Of a DNA stretch of 47,637 nucleotides, positions 16,827 to 25,861 are shown piece by piece. The stretch's first letter is position 1, and each line of letters starts with the position of its first letter. This stretch comes from Umezawaea sp049997955. Lineage in GTDB: Bacteria > Actinomycetota > Actinomycetes > Mycobacteriales > Pseudonocardiaceae. The notes beneath the pieces were generated by a model that worked only from the letters and a program-made list of their open reading frames with translations, searched no databases and had not been told where the DNA came from. The translations under genes were made by a program, and so were the position numbers. The stretch covers positions 1 through 47,637 of the forward strand of contig JAEBDY010000030.1 in the NCBI GenBank assembly GCA_049997955.1, in the 5' to 3' direction.

Positions 16827-17867
16827 GTGATCCCTCGTCGCGCATTCCGCCCCCGACGCGCCCGGTCTGCCAACATCGCTTTGCCCGTCGTCCGGCCAGT
16901 CGGTGTGCGACGTCCTCCCACGCGTCGCAGGCCGCGATCACGCCCAGGCAGGCCATGGAACTGGACTGCGATTGCCGCCGTCATCGCCGCGCTGGCCTCC
17001 GCTGCTGGCGTGTACTTCACCGGCCGGGCCCTCGATGCCACACGCACCCAGACCTCCGTGGCCGAGCAGGGACAACTCACCGACCGGTTCACCAAGGCCG
17101 TCGACCAACTCGACCGCACCGGTACTGATCACCTCCAAGCCCGCCTCGGCGCCATCTACGCCCTCGAGCGCTTGGCCCGCGACTCCCCCCGCGACCAGCC
17201 GACCATCATCGAGATCCTCTCCGCCTTCGTCCGCACCACCGCACCACGGCCCATCCCCGCCATTGGCACCCTGCAATCCGCCACGAGCTGCACCATCCAG
17301 TCCGTCACCCCCGACATCCACGCTGTACTCACCGTCCTGGACCGTCGCAATACCACCCATGACCAAAACAGCCGAATCGACCTGAGCAACGCTTGCCTGA
17401 TCGGCGTGAACTTCAACGGAGCTGACCTCCACGGCGCGGATCTCCACGACGCGGACCTCAGCAGCGCAGACCTCCACGACGCGAAACTTGACGGCGCTGA
17501 ACTCCACGGCGTGGACCTCAGCAGCGCTGACCTCAGCGACTCGGATCTCCGCAGCGCGGATCTCCGCAGCGCGGATCTCCGCGACGCGAAGCTCGACCTA
17601 ACAGACCTTCGCGAAGCAGACCTTCGCGGCGCGAACCTCCGCGACGCGAACCTCCCCCAAGCGGACCTCAGCCGCGCGGACCTCCACGGCGCGGACCTCA
17701 GCCTCGCGTACCTCGGCCTAGCGGACCTTCGCGACGCGGACCTCCGCGACGCGAGCCTCCGCGACTCGGACCTCCGCGGCGCGGACCTCGGGAATGCGCG
17801 CCATAGCGAGCGGACCGACATCACCGACGCTAAGACCGACCAGCACACCAACGGCGCGTGGTGGTGA
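16827..17867 (+). CDS. Membrane-anchored pentapeptide-repeat protein
   Basis: The product (346 residues from GTG 16827) has one N-terminal transmembrane helix (WNWTAIAAVIAALASAAGVY) and a linker with LEQ-type features (AVDQLDRTG, GAIYALERLARDSP). The C-terminal half is built of about 27 pentapeptide repeats A(D/N/K)Lxx, such as ADLHG, ADLSS and ADLRD, which form a right-handed quadrilateral beta-helix. The start is uncertain: no good Shine-Dalgarno is visible, and an in-frame TTG at 16692 or GTG at 16902 are alternatives. The C-terminal 38 nt overlap a possible antisense gene. The role of this actinomycete family is unknown. Confidence 0.8.
   Translation: MIPRRAFRPRRARSANIALPVVRPVGVRRPPTRRRPRSRPGRPWNWTAIAAVIAALASAAGVYFTGRALDATRTQTSVAEQGQLTDRFTKAVDQLDRTGTDHLQARLGAIYALERLARDSPRDQPTIIEILSAFVRTTAPRPIPAIGTLQSATSCTIQSVTPDIHAVLTVLDRRNTTHDQNSRIDLSNACLIGVNFNGADLHGADLHDADLSSADLHDAKLDGAELHGVDLSSADLSDSDLRSADLRSADLRDAKLDLTDLREADLRGANLRDANLPQADLSRADLHGADLSLAYLGLADLRDADLRDASLRDSDLRGADLGNARHSERTDITDAKTDQHTNGAWW
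17398..17815 (+). repeat. Pentapeptide repeat array (15-nt units)
   Basis: About 27 tandem 15-nt codon blocks of the type gcggacctcngcngc encode A-D-L-x-x. They are highly similar to one another. The array gives long spurious frames on the other strand. Confidence 0.8.
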
Positions 17868-18105
17868 CGGCCAGCCAAACTACCGCCGCCGTCGCGGCGG
17901 ATGCCGTGCGCCGAGGTGTGTCGAGCGACCACGGCCCGTTCAGCACGACGTCGTACTCCATCGAGGACGAGATCAGGTGCGCAATGCCCGGCGGATCGTT
18001 GTCCTGAAGCCACTCCGTTGGACTCGGTATCTTGAAGGGCACTGGCCGCGCGGACGTCGGCGGCTCCTCACGGGTGAAGCACATCCGCCAGCCCTCGATG
18101 ATCAT
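17830..18105 (-). CDS. Possible truncated hypothetical protein
   Basis: The 91-codon frame from ATG 18105 begins like a real protein (MIIEGWRMCFTREE, RPVPFKIPSPTEWLQDNDPP, SSSMEYDVVL). After about residue 66 it becomes low-complexity, and it ends in sequence antisense to the pentapeptide gene. I read it as an intact N-terminus with a lost or replaced C-terminus. No family recognised, and no clear Shine-Dalgarno. Confidence 0.35.
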   Translation of the reverse strand: MIIEGWRMCFTREEPPTSARPVPFKIPSPTEWLQDNDPPGIAHLISSSMEYDVVLNGPWSLDTPRRTASAATAAVVWLAVTTTRRWCAGRS

Positions 18106-18138
18106 GGCGCGGGATCATCCGATCACTGACCACCTGTG

Positions 18139-18552
18139 CACAAGGGTGCGTGTTCAAGCGCACCGACAGCCGCTACGTGCCCGGACCACGCCGGTCCGGA
18201 TTGTGGATCAGGCGTGCTTTCCGGCACGCTCAGGAGGTCGTCATCGGCGGGTGGCGTCCTGGGAGGGGCAACGCGCCGGACTGTTCGGGTCGCTGCTGCT
18301 GGGCGTCTCCACCGACCAGAGCCTGCGGTTCATCGGCCACGTGGGCACCGGCTTCACCGACCACGCCCTGCGCGAACTGTGGCAGCGGCTGAACACGCTG
18401 CATCGACCCACCAGCCCGTTCCTCCATTCAGACCCCGACCGCGGCACCCGGCCGCGCGGTGGGTGGAGCCGGTGCTCGTGGGGCGAGGTCGAGTTCCGGC
18501 GGTGGATCGTGCACCCGGTCATCGGCGAACGGCGGCTTCGCCATCCCAATTG
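18139..18552 (+). pseudogene. Frameshifted 3' remnant of an ATP-dependent DNA ligase
   Basis: In one frame the sequence reads VFKRTDSRYVPG then QEVVIGGWRPGRGN. In a second it reads AGLFGSLLLGV, RFIGHVGTGFTDHALRELW and EVEFRRWIVHP. These are OB-domain motifs of bacterial ATP-dependent ligases, comparable to GWRPGQGRFTGMLGGLLLGA and LGDVGTGFTE in the LigD of this window. At least one frameshift lies near 18270 and more near 18440-18490, and the adenylation domain is absent. Dead gene. Confidence 0.7.
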
Positions 18553-18767
18553 AGCACGGTTGCGGCCGGACAAGAACGTCGCGGATGTCGTGCTCGATCC
18601 CGACTCGCCCCCGTGAGTCGGCCGCCGTGTCGGCGTGCCGCACCGAACCGGCCACGCCGCGCCGGGTAACACAGTGGGTGAGTCGACGATCCGTCTGCGT
18701 GACGACTACTGCGGGCTCGACCTCCACTGATCGCCCGACCAGGCGGACAAGTCGCTTCCTGCGGGCG

Positions 18768-20578
18768 GTGACCGGACGACGTGGGCTGGGCGTCCTGGCC
18801 TGGCTGCTGGCCGCAGCGAGCGTGGGAATGACGGCCTGGACGGTGAAGTCGTGGTCGTGGTGGTCCTCGGCGTGGTCCTGGCTGGAGCGTTGGTGGATGG
18901 CGCCGGCCGCGGTGCTGCTGCTGGCCGCCGCGATCGCCCTGGGGATGCTGCGGTCGCGCCACCCCAGCTCACCACCCCGCCCGACGGCGGAGCCGGGGAC
19001 GGAGGTGATGCCGGCGCTGACCCCGCGAGCGATCCTGCTCGGCGCACTCGCCCTGCTGGGCTTGGGCACCACTGCGGCGGTGCTGCTGCTGGTCAACTTC
19101 TCCAGCGCCGAGCCACGGGACCGGTTGGACGCGATCCGCACCGCGGCCACGCTGCTGGTGGGCACCGGCGGCGCCGCCGCGCTGCTGCTGGCCGCCCGCC
19201 GTCAACGTGCGACCGAGTTGGGCCTAGCCGTGCAGCACAAGGCCGCCGCCGACACCGCGCACGACGCCGCGGCGCGGCGAATCACCGAGCTGTACCTGAA
19301 GGCCGTCGAGCAGTTGGGCTCGGACAAGGCCGCAGTCCGCCACGGCGGCCTGTACGCGCTGGAACGCGTCGCCCAGGACAACCCCGACCAACGCCAGACC
19401 GTCATCAACGTGATCTGCGCCTACCTGCGCAGCCCTTACACCCCGCCGCCCGCCGGACCGGACTGCCTGCGTCCGCACGCCGCGGCAGCGCAACCGACCG
19501 TGTCGCCGCCAGCGTCGCGGCCGCGCGCCGCGCACACCTCACGCCACCCGCACCGACTGCCGGTTCCGAGCAGGTGCGGCAGGAACGCGAGGTCCGGCTC
19601 ACCGCGCAACGCATCCTCACCGCCCACCTCTGCCGTGATCCCGATACGACCACCGGCCAGCCGACCAATCCCCGGTACTGGGCCGAGGACTACGACCTCG
19701 ACCTCACCGGAGCCACCCTCATCGACTTCAACGCCACCGGCCTCACCGTTCGACAAGCGACCTTCACCAAGGCGCAGTTCATCGGCTACGCGGCGTTCGA
19801 CAGAGCGACCTTCACCGGCGACGCGGCGTTCAGCAGGGCGACCTTCACCAGCCGCGTGTGGTTCGACGCGGCGACCTTTACCAGCGACACGCGGTTCGAC
19901 GCGGCGACCTTCACCAGCGTCGCGTGGTTCGACGAGGCGACCTTCACCAGCGACACGCGGTTCGACGCGGCGACCTTCACCGGCGACGCGCGGTTCGACG
20001 AGGCGACCTTCACCAGCGTCGCGGAGTTCAACGGGGCGACCTTCACCGGCGACGCGTGGTTCCGCACGGCGACCTTCACCGGCGAGGTGCGGTTCAACGG
20101 GGTGACCTTCACCGGCGACGCGCGGTTCAACGGGGCGACCTTCACCAGCAACGCGCAGTTCAACGGGGCGACCTTCGCAAGCGTCGCGTGGTTCCGCAGG
20201 GCGACCTTCACCAGCGACGCGTGGTTCCGCAGGGCGACCTTCACCAGCGACGCGTGGTTCCGCGGGGCGACCTTCACCAGCGACGCGTGGTTCCGCGGGG
20301 CGACCTTCACCAGCGACACGCGGTTCAAAAGGGCGACCTTCACCCGCTACGCGCGGTTCGACGAGGCGACCTTCGCCAGCGTCGCGGTGATGACGGCGGC
20401 TACGGCAGCGTCCGTCGAGTCGTGTGTGTGGCCGTCGGGGTGGACGGTGGACGATCACGGCATCGAGACTGCGGTATCCGGTGGAGCACCGGAGATGCTG
20501 CGACTGGTACCGGTACCAGCGGTCCTGGCCGACCTCGGACCGAGCCTGCCGGACCCGATCGACCCCACACGTCCCTAG
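18768..20578 (+). pseudogene. Pentapeptide-repeat membrane protein interrupted by a frameshift
   Basis: The first frame (from about GTG 18768) encodes four hydrophobic helices and then RRITELYLKAVEQLGSDKAA, GGLYALERVAQDNPDQRQT and VINVICAYLRSPYTPPP. The continuation expected for this family (RQEREVRLTAQRILTAHL, WAEDYDLDLTGATLIDF, then repeats) lies in a different frame from about 19500 to 20578. One -1 shift within roughly 19440-19560 would join them. The C-terminal part is an F-x-x-A-T-F-type pentapeptide array of about 19 units. It could be a decayed gene, a sequencing error or a recoded gene; the long intact frame on both sides suggests a recent event. Confidence 0.6.
19749..20385 (+). repeat. 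33-nt tandem repeat, about 19 units, encoding 11-residue pentapeptide-type repeats
   Basis: Units begin gcgaccttcaccagcgacgc and encode ATFTSDAWFRG-like 11-mers. Several neighbouring units (about 20190-20320) are virtually identical. The period of 11 residues with alternating 5- and 6-residue Phe spacing fits the Pentapeptide_3 style of repeat. Confidence 0.85.
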
Positions 20579-20588
20579 ACTTCCTCGA

Positions 20589-20741
20589 ATGGAGCAATCA
20601 GGAGCGCGGTCCTGCGCGAAGTGCGATCAACAACCTGTCGGACCGGGCGGCATTCTCTGCCCGGACTGCGTCACGCTGATTGGCAACCAGGTCGCGGCCG
20701 CTCGACAGCCCGCATCACCCCAGGCTCCCTCAGCCTCCTGA
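20589..20741 (+). CDS. Small zinc-ribbon-like protein
   Basis: The 50-residue product has two CxxC knuckles, CAKC and CPDC, 14 residues apart, a typical zinc ribbon, and an Ala/Pro/Ser-rich tail. It starts 10 nt after the frameshifted pentapeptide gene on the same strand and may be co-transcribed. No strong Shine-Dalgarno is visible. Zinc binding is inferred from spacing; function unknown. Confidence 0.5.
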   Translation: MEQSGARSCAKCDQQPVGPGGILCPDCVTLIGNQVAAARQPASPQAPSAS

Positions 20742-20941
20742 CACGTCCCAGCCTGCTGAAGCCCGCATCGAGCGGAGCGTTCGTCGTGTGGTGACGCACG
20801 ATCGCTCTCCGCATCCTTGCGGGTGTAGGCCATTCGGGGCAGAATCCCGTACCAGTGTTAGATGACCTGGCCTGATGCGCCAGGCTGATCAGCAGCCCAG
20901 CCGGCTTCCCACGGCGACCAGTCCTGTGGGAGGCACGCCAA

Positions 20942-21472
20942 GTGGGGTTCGACTCCAACCCGTCGATGCCGTGGCCCGCGCTCGAGGGCGCGCTGTCCGG
21001 CCACACCACCTCGGCCACGGCCCAGCCGGAGGCGCCGACGACGTCCGTGCGGCGACGAGACGGCTACGTCCCACCGGAGGATCTCGCCGACCGGCAGATC
21101 ACCGTCGACGGCGCCCCCGAGCTCCTGCGCGTGCCCTACGCCGAGCTTCACGTACACAGCACATTCAGCTGGCTCGACGGTGCGAGCGACCCGGAAGAAC
21201 TCGTTGAGCAGGCAGCGCGCCTCGGACTGGACGCCGTGGCGATCACCGACCACGACGGCATGTACGGCGTCGTGCGAGCTGCGGCCGCGGCGAAGGCCTT
21301 GGGCGTGCACACCGTGTTCGGCTCCGAGCTGAGCATCGGGTTGTCCAGGCCACAGAACGGCGTGCCAGACCCCGAAGGTGAACACCTGCTCGCGCTCGCC
21401 CGCGGTCCGGAGGGTTATCGAAGACTGTGTCGGGTGATCAGCTTGTATGCCCAGTTTTGGGCTGACCGTTGA
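20942..21472 (+). pseudogene. dnaE2: 5' fragment of error-prone DNA polymerase dnaE2
   Basis: The 176 codons match the start of DnaE2/ImuC: MGFDSNPSMPW, then the PHP domain (YAELHVHSTFSWLDGASDPEEL, DAVAITDHDGMYG, VFGSELSIGL, ARGPEGYRRLCRVIS). The GTG start at 20942 has a GGGAGG Shine-Dalgarno at 20928-20933. Similarity stops at about 21443, a stop codon follows at 21470-21472, and the palm, fingers and remaining ~900 residues are absent. No SOS box is seen upstream of this copy. A product would be only a partial PHP domain. Confidence 0.8.
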
Positions 21473-21604
21473 CCGGTCGCGATGCCAGCAACTTGCCTTG
21501 CCTGGGTGAAGTTCTGGTCGTCATGGCCACTGCGACCGAATGTCCCCGCCGCGTACCGAATCTCATGTGACATCTGGGCTTGACCCACTTTGGCATGAAC
21601 TTCG

Positions 21605-24600
21605 TCAGGTGTCGCGCCGTCCTTCGCCCCTGTGGATGACCGCTAGATCCCAGCCCGTGGTGACAACGATTTCTGCGTTTGGTCCGATGGCTATGGCTTG
21701 GATGCCGTTCTGTTTGAAGAGAGTCTCCGGTACCCACGTAGTCAGATCCCACACCAACACCATGCCGTCGGTGCCTCCGGTAACGGCAATGGGTCGCCCT
21801 TCGACCTCAGCACATGCCACGGCACTCACCGGGCCGGTGTGGCCGGTCAGGGTGGCATGCAAGGTGCCATCAACCAGATCCCACACCCGCACCATGCCGT
21901 CGTAGCTGCCAGTGACAGCGACAGGTCGACCCTCGACCTCAGCACACGCCACAGCGTGCACCCAGTCGGCGTGGCCGGTCAGGGTGGCACGCAGGGTGCC
22001 ATCAACCAGATCCCACACCCACAGCATGCCGCCGTGGCTGCCACCGGCAACGGCAACGGGTCGCCCCTCAACCTCGGCACATGCCACGGCACTCACCGGG
22101 CCGGTGTGGCCGGTCAGGGTGGCACGCAGGGTGCCATCAACCAGATCCCACACCCGCACCATGGCCTTATTGCCGTCGTAGCTGCCAATGATGGCAATGG
22201 GTCGCCCCTCGACCTCAGCACTCGCTATAGCGTGCACCCGGCCGGTGTGGCCGGTCAGGGCAGCACGCAAGGTGCTGGCAACCAGATCCCACACTCGCAC
22301 TATGCCGTCGGTGCCACCAGTAACGGCAACGGGTCGACCCTCAACCTCAGCACACGCCACAGCACCCACCAAACCAAAGTGGTCAGTCAGGGTGGCACGC
22401 AGGGCGCCGTCGACCAGATCCCACACCGACACCATGCCGCCGTCTCTGCCAGTGACGGCGACAGGTCGACCCCCGACCTCGGCACACGCCGCCGTAAGGA
22501 TCTTTGTGTTATTCATGGCTTGTGAAGTAGTTGTTTCGCTCGCCAAGAGATCCCACACCCGCGCCGTCTGATCCGAGCTGCCAGTGACGGCAACGGGTCG
22601 CCCCTCAACCTCAGCACACGCCACAGCGTGCACCCAGTCGGTGTGGCCGGTCAGCGTGACACGCAGGGTGCCATCAACCAGATCCCACACCCACACCCTG
22701 CCGTCGGTGCCACCGGCAATGGCAACGGGTCGCCCCTCAACCTCGACACACGCCACAGCACTCACCGAGCCGGTGTGGCCGGTCAGCGTGACACGCAGGG
22801 TGCCATCAACCAGATCCCACACCCGCACCATGGCCTCATTGCCGTCGTAGCCGCCAGTGACAGCGACAGGTCGACCCCCAACCTCGACACACGCCACAGC
22901 ACCCACCCAGTCGGTGTGGCCGGTCAGCGTGACACGCCGGGTGCCATCAACCAGATCCCACACCCACACCCTGCCGTCGGTGCCACCGGAAACGGCAACA
23001 GGCCGCCCCTCAACCTCGACACACGCCACAGCATGCACCGGGCCGGTGTGGCCGGTCAGCGTGACACGCAGGGTGCCATCAACCAGATCCCACACCCGCA
23101 CCATGCCGTCGTAGCTGCCAGTGACAGCGACAGGTCGACCCTCGACCTCAGCACACGCCACAGCATGCACCGGACTGGTGGGTTCGCTCAGGGGGGCACG
23201 CAGAGTGCCGTCCACCAGATCCCACACCAACACCATGCCGTCGGTGCCACCGGAAACGGCAACAGGTCGCCCCTCAACCTCGACACACGCCACAGCATGC
23301 ACCGGGCCGGTGTGGCCGGTCAGCGTGACACGCAGGGTGCCATCAACCAGATCCCACACCCGCACTGTGTCGTCGGTGAGGCCGCCGCCGGTGACGACAA
23401 CAGGTCGACCCCCAACCTCAACACACGCCACAGCTTCAACCGAACCGATGTGGCCCGCCAGGGTGGCACGCAGGGTGGTGCTGACCTGGGTTCCGGTGGC
23501 CCATCGGGGGCGCCACGTGAGGTTGTGGGCAAGCTCGGTGGCGAGAGTGGTGTCGCCGAAGCGGGTGGCGTCGATGGCCAGGGTGTGGCGGCGTTGGTGT
23601 GGAGTGAGGGTGCGGTGTGGAGTGTTGCGGTAGATGGCACGGGTGCGCAGGGTGGTGTCGCCGGTGGCGTGGTGCAGCGCGGGCAGCAGGGTGTCAGGGT
23701 CGGCGTGTACGAGGTACTCCGGGTCGGTGATGATCTCGTCGACCCGTCCGGCTCCGGCCGCATGGGTGGCCACATGTGTGCGGGTGTAGGGGTGTGTGCG
23801 GGTCCAGTCGGTGCGGGCGTCCGACGCGAGAGGGACGCGGTCGAGCAGAACGGTCACGAACGCGTCGTGCACGCGGCGGATGTCGGCGTCGGCCTGTAGG
23901 TGTTCGACCAAGGCCTGGTGATAGATCCGGTAGACGGAGCGGCCGTGGTCGGTGTTCTCCACGATGTAGGAACCGGCGTTGTCGCGTAGCCACAGCAGGT
24001 CCTCGTCGGTGTAAGGGCGCTCGGAGATACGCGAGGCCAGCGGGGCCCAGATGTCTTCCCAAGGCAGCCCTTGGCCTTGGGCGAAGGCCAAGGGCAGCAG
24101 CAGATCCCGTGCACGGACGGTGTCGCCGCCCAACCGGATTTCCAAGTCTCGACGCATTGCCTCGCCAGGCAGACGAGGCAATGACTCCCGCCATGTCCGA
24201 TCGTAGGGGTCGGTGACGAGGGGTTGGGATGCCAGGGTGGTGGCGGTGATGCGTGCGACCAGGAACGATCGCTGCGCCGCCTCGGCGATAGCTTGAGCGA
24301 CCGGGAGCAGGTGATGGCGGGGAATGTCGCGGTAAGGGCTGTCGATGGTGGCACCGAGCATTGTGCGCAGGGCATAGGCGGTGATCGCGTCCGGGTCGGC
24401 GTACCGCTCGGAGTCCAGGTCCGCCACGGTGTGCTCGGCGCCGCGGTGCAGCCCAGGAGCGAGACCCGGTAACAGGTGTGGGCGGGTGCCTATCAACAAC
24501 CGTATCCGGCCCGCGGCATACTCGACCAGCGGTGCGAGCAGCCTGCCCACCAGGTCCTGCGGTACAGCGGCCTCGTCCAGCCCATCCAGCAGGACCGTGA

Positions 24601-25861
24601 ACGGAGCACCGTTCTCGCGTTCCCAGGTCTCCAGCCCCTCCAGCAGTTCGCCGGGAGTCGCCGCGTCGATACGGGCGTCGGCGGCCAGGGCGTGCAGGAT
24701 CTGCTCGGTGGTCGCGTGTTGTGCGGTCAATCGCATAGTGATCACACCGGGTATGGGTAAGGCGGCCTCGGGTAGCCCGAGGCTGTGGATCGGGACGGTG
24801 TGGCGTCGGTCCGGGTCGGCCAGGGTGGCCAGCAGCCCCAGCACGGCCGACTTGCCCGATCCGGGATCGCCGGTCACCACCCGCAGCGGACGTGCCGGGT
24901 CCGGATGGGTCAGCCAGGCGGTCAGGTCGAGCAGGGCGGCGTGTCGGCCGGTGAACCACCAGCCGCCGCCGGGGCCGTCGTGGCTTCCCATGGCCCGCCG
25001 CACCACCGCTTCGCGGAAGGCCACTTCCCGCGCGTCGGCGTGGGCTCGCCATTCGGCCGCCTGTTGGATGGCCAGATCCACCCCGTTGAGGGCCACGTCG
25101 TGTCGCGGATTGGGCAGAAACCGCGGTGCCTGTCCGGTCATGCCGATTTGCGCGATGCCCACCCGTTGATGTCCGGGCCGAGCCACGTGCTTGTTCATCT
25201 CGTCGACCAGCACCTGCACGTTCAAGGTGTCCGGGCCGTGACCGGCGGTGGGTATCGCGTTCACCGCGTCGCGCAACAGCCGCGGAAACATCCCGGTCGC
25301 GGCCTCCTCCCTCGGCTGGGCCGAGGCGATCACCACCATGCCGGCGCCCGGCTCCCGCCCCCACGTATCGGTCAGACGGGACAGCGCCGCGGCGGCGATC
25401 TCGTTGCCGCCGCGACCTGACTGGCAGGTGTCCAGCATCAGCAGCAATCGCCGTACCTTGGTCCCTCGCAGCATCCTCGCGGTCAAGTCCACAGTGGATA
25501 ATGCGTCACCGAGATCATCGGGGTGGGTATCGGAGGTGATCAGCACATGCTCACCGGTGTCGTCCAACACCAGCCCGTGGCAGGTGATGTAGACGGCGAG
25601 CATGTCACGCTCGCCTATCGGATCCGGCGCGGCCGGAGAGCACACGGCGCGCAATCCCTCGGCCAGTTGATGCCGGGTCGGGTCCAGTCCCAGGCCCGTC
25701 AGGTGCAAGTAGCCGAACCGGTCGGTGAACAAGTCCACGATGTCCTGCCGTGCCTTCACCAGCGCCGGCCGGTCCCAGGCCGGGTGATGGGCGTGGCGGG
25801 TCACCGCCGTGGCCACCATCAACCGTCGACCTTCCCCCAGAGCCGACCGCGATCCGGTCAC
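21605..25861 (-). CDS. Caspase-like protease - NACHT/STAND NTPase - WD40 protein (cluster 3)
   Basis: The protein has 1418 residues. The caspase-like domain carries His95 in YITCHG and Cys146 in MLDTCQSG. The P-loop GDPGSGKS is at 331-338 and the Walker B strand (FTVLLDGLDEA) at 421-431. A helical region including SVYRIYHQALVEHL follows, then 13 WD40 repeats of the type VRVWDLVDGTLRVTLTGHTG and a degenerate last blade, so 14 in all. GTG 25861 is chosen because it overlaps the hydrolase stop as GTGA. It is a diverged relative of the cluster 1 protein with a different repeat consensus (EVEGRPVAVTG). Presumed ligand-gated protease of a conflict system; its target is unknown. Confidence 0.9.
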   Translation of the reverse strand: MTGSRSALGEGRRLMVATAVTRHAHHPAWDRPALVKARQDIVDLFTDRFGYLHLTGLGLDPTRHQLAEGLRAVCSPAAPDPIGERDMLAVYITCHGLVLDDTGEHVLITSDTHPDDLGDALSTVDLTARMLRGTKVRRLLLMLDTCQSGRGGNEIAAAALSRLTDTWGREPGAGMVVIASAQPREEAATGMFPRLLRDAVNAIPTAGHGPDTLNVQVLVDEMNKHVARPGHQRVGIAQIGMTGQAPRFLPNPRHDVALNGVDLAIQQAAEWRAHADAREVAFREAVVRRAMGSHDGPGGGWWFTGRHAALLDLTAWLTHPDPARPLRVVTGDPGSGKSAVLGLLATLADPDRRHTVPIHSLGLPEAALPIPGVITMRLTAQHATTEQILHALAADARIDAATPGELLEGLETWERENGAPFTVLLDGLDEAAVPQDLVGRLLAPLVEYAAGRIRLLIGTRPHLLPGLAPGLHRGAEHTVADLDSERYADPDAITAYALRTMLGATIDSPYRDIPRHHLLPVAQAIAEAAQRSFLVARITATTLASQPLVTDPYDRTWRESLPRLPGEAMRRDLEIRLGGDTVRARDLLLPLAFAQGQGLPWEDIWAPLASRISERPYTDEDLLWLRDNAGSYIVENTDHGRSVYRIYHQALVEHLQADADIRRVHDAFVTVLLDRVPLASDARTDWTRTHPYTRTHVATHAAGAGRVDEIITDPEYLVHADPDTLLPALHHATGDTTLRTRAIYRNTPHRTLTPHQRRHTLAIDATRFGDTTLATELAHNLTWRPRWATGTQVSTTLRATLAGHIGSVEAVACVEVGGRPVVVTGGGLTDDTVRVWDLVDGTLRVTLTGHTGPVHAVACVEVEGRPVAVSGGTDGMVLVWDLVDGTLRAPLSEPTSPVHAVACAEVEGRPVAVTGSYDGMVRVWDLVDGTLRVTLTGHTGPVHAVACVEVEGRPVAVSGGTDGRVWVWDLVDGTRRVTLTGHTDWVGAVACVEVGGRPVAVTGGYDGNEAMVRVWDLVDGTLRVTLTGHTGSVSAVACVEVEGRPVAIAGGTDGRVWVWDLVDGTLRVTLTGHTDWVHAVACAEVEGRPVAVTGSSDQTARVWDLLASETTTSQAMNNTKILTAACAEVGGRPVAVTGRDGGMVSVWDLVDGALRATLTDHFGLVGAVACAEVEGRPVAVTGGTDGIVRVWDLVASTLRAALTGHTGRVHAIASAEVEGRPIAIIGSYDGNKAMVRVWDLVDGTLRATLTGHTGPVSAVACAEVEGRPVAVAGGSHGGMLWVWDLVDGTLRATLTGHADWVHAVACAEVEGRPVAVTGSYDGMVRVWDLVDGTLHATLTGHTGPVSAVACAEVEGRPIAVTGGTDGMVLVWDLTTWVPETLFKQNGIQAIAIGPNAEIVVTTGWDLAVIHRGEGRRDT
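21740..23460 (-). repeat. 13 tandem WD40-coding repeats of cluster 3
   Basis: Units of about 129 bp repeat gtgccatcaaccagatccca and gtggccggtcag (plus strand). Two repeats contain a 9-nt insertion (YDGNEAMV and YDGNKAMV), and one (about 22490-22570) is strongly diverged. Within-locus identity is high. Confidence 0.85.

Noticed and set aside
19436..20458. 340-codon minus-strand frame made of EPRVAGEGRP repeats
   Set aside because: Antisense of the 33-nt pentapeptide repeat; low-complexity and without start signal.
22628..23899. 423-codon plus-strand frame over the cluster 3 WD40 repeats
   Set aside because: Shadow of the repeat array, with the same 43-codon period as the real WD40 frame.
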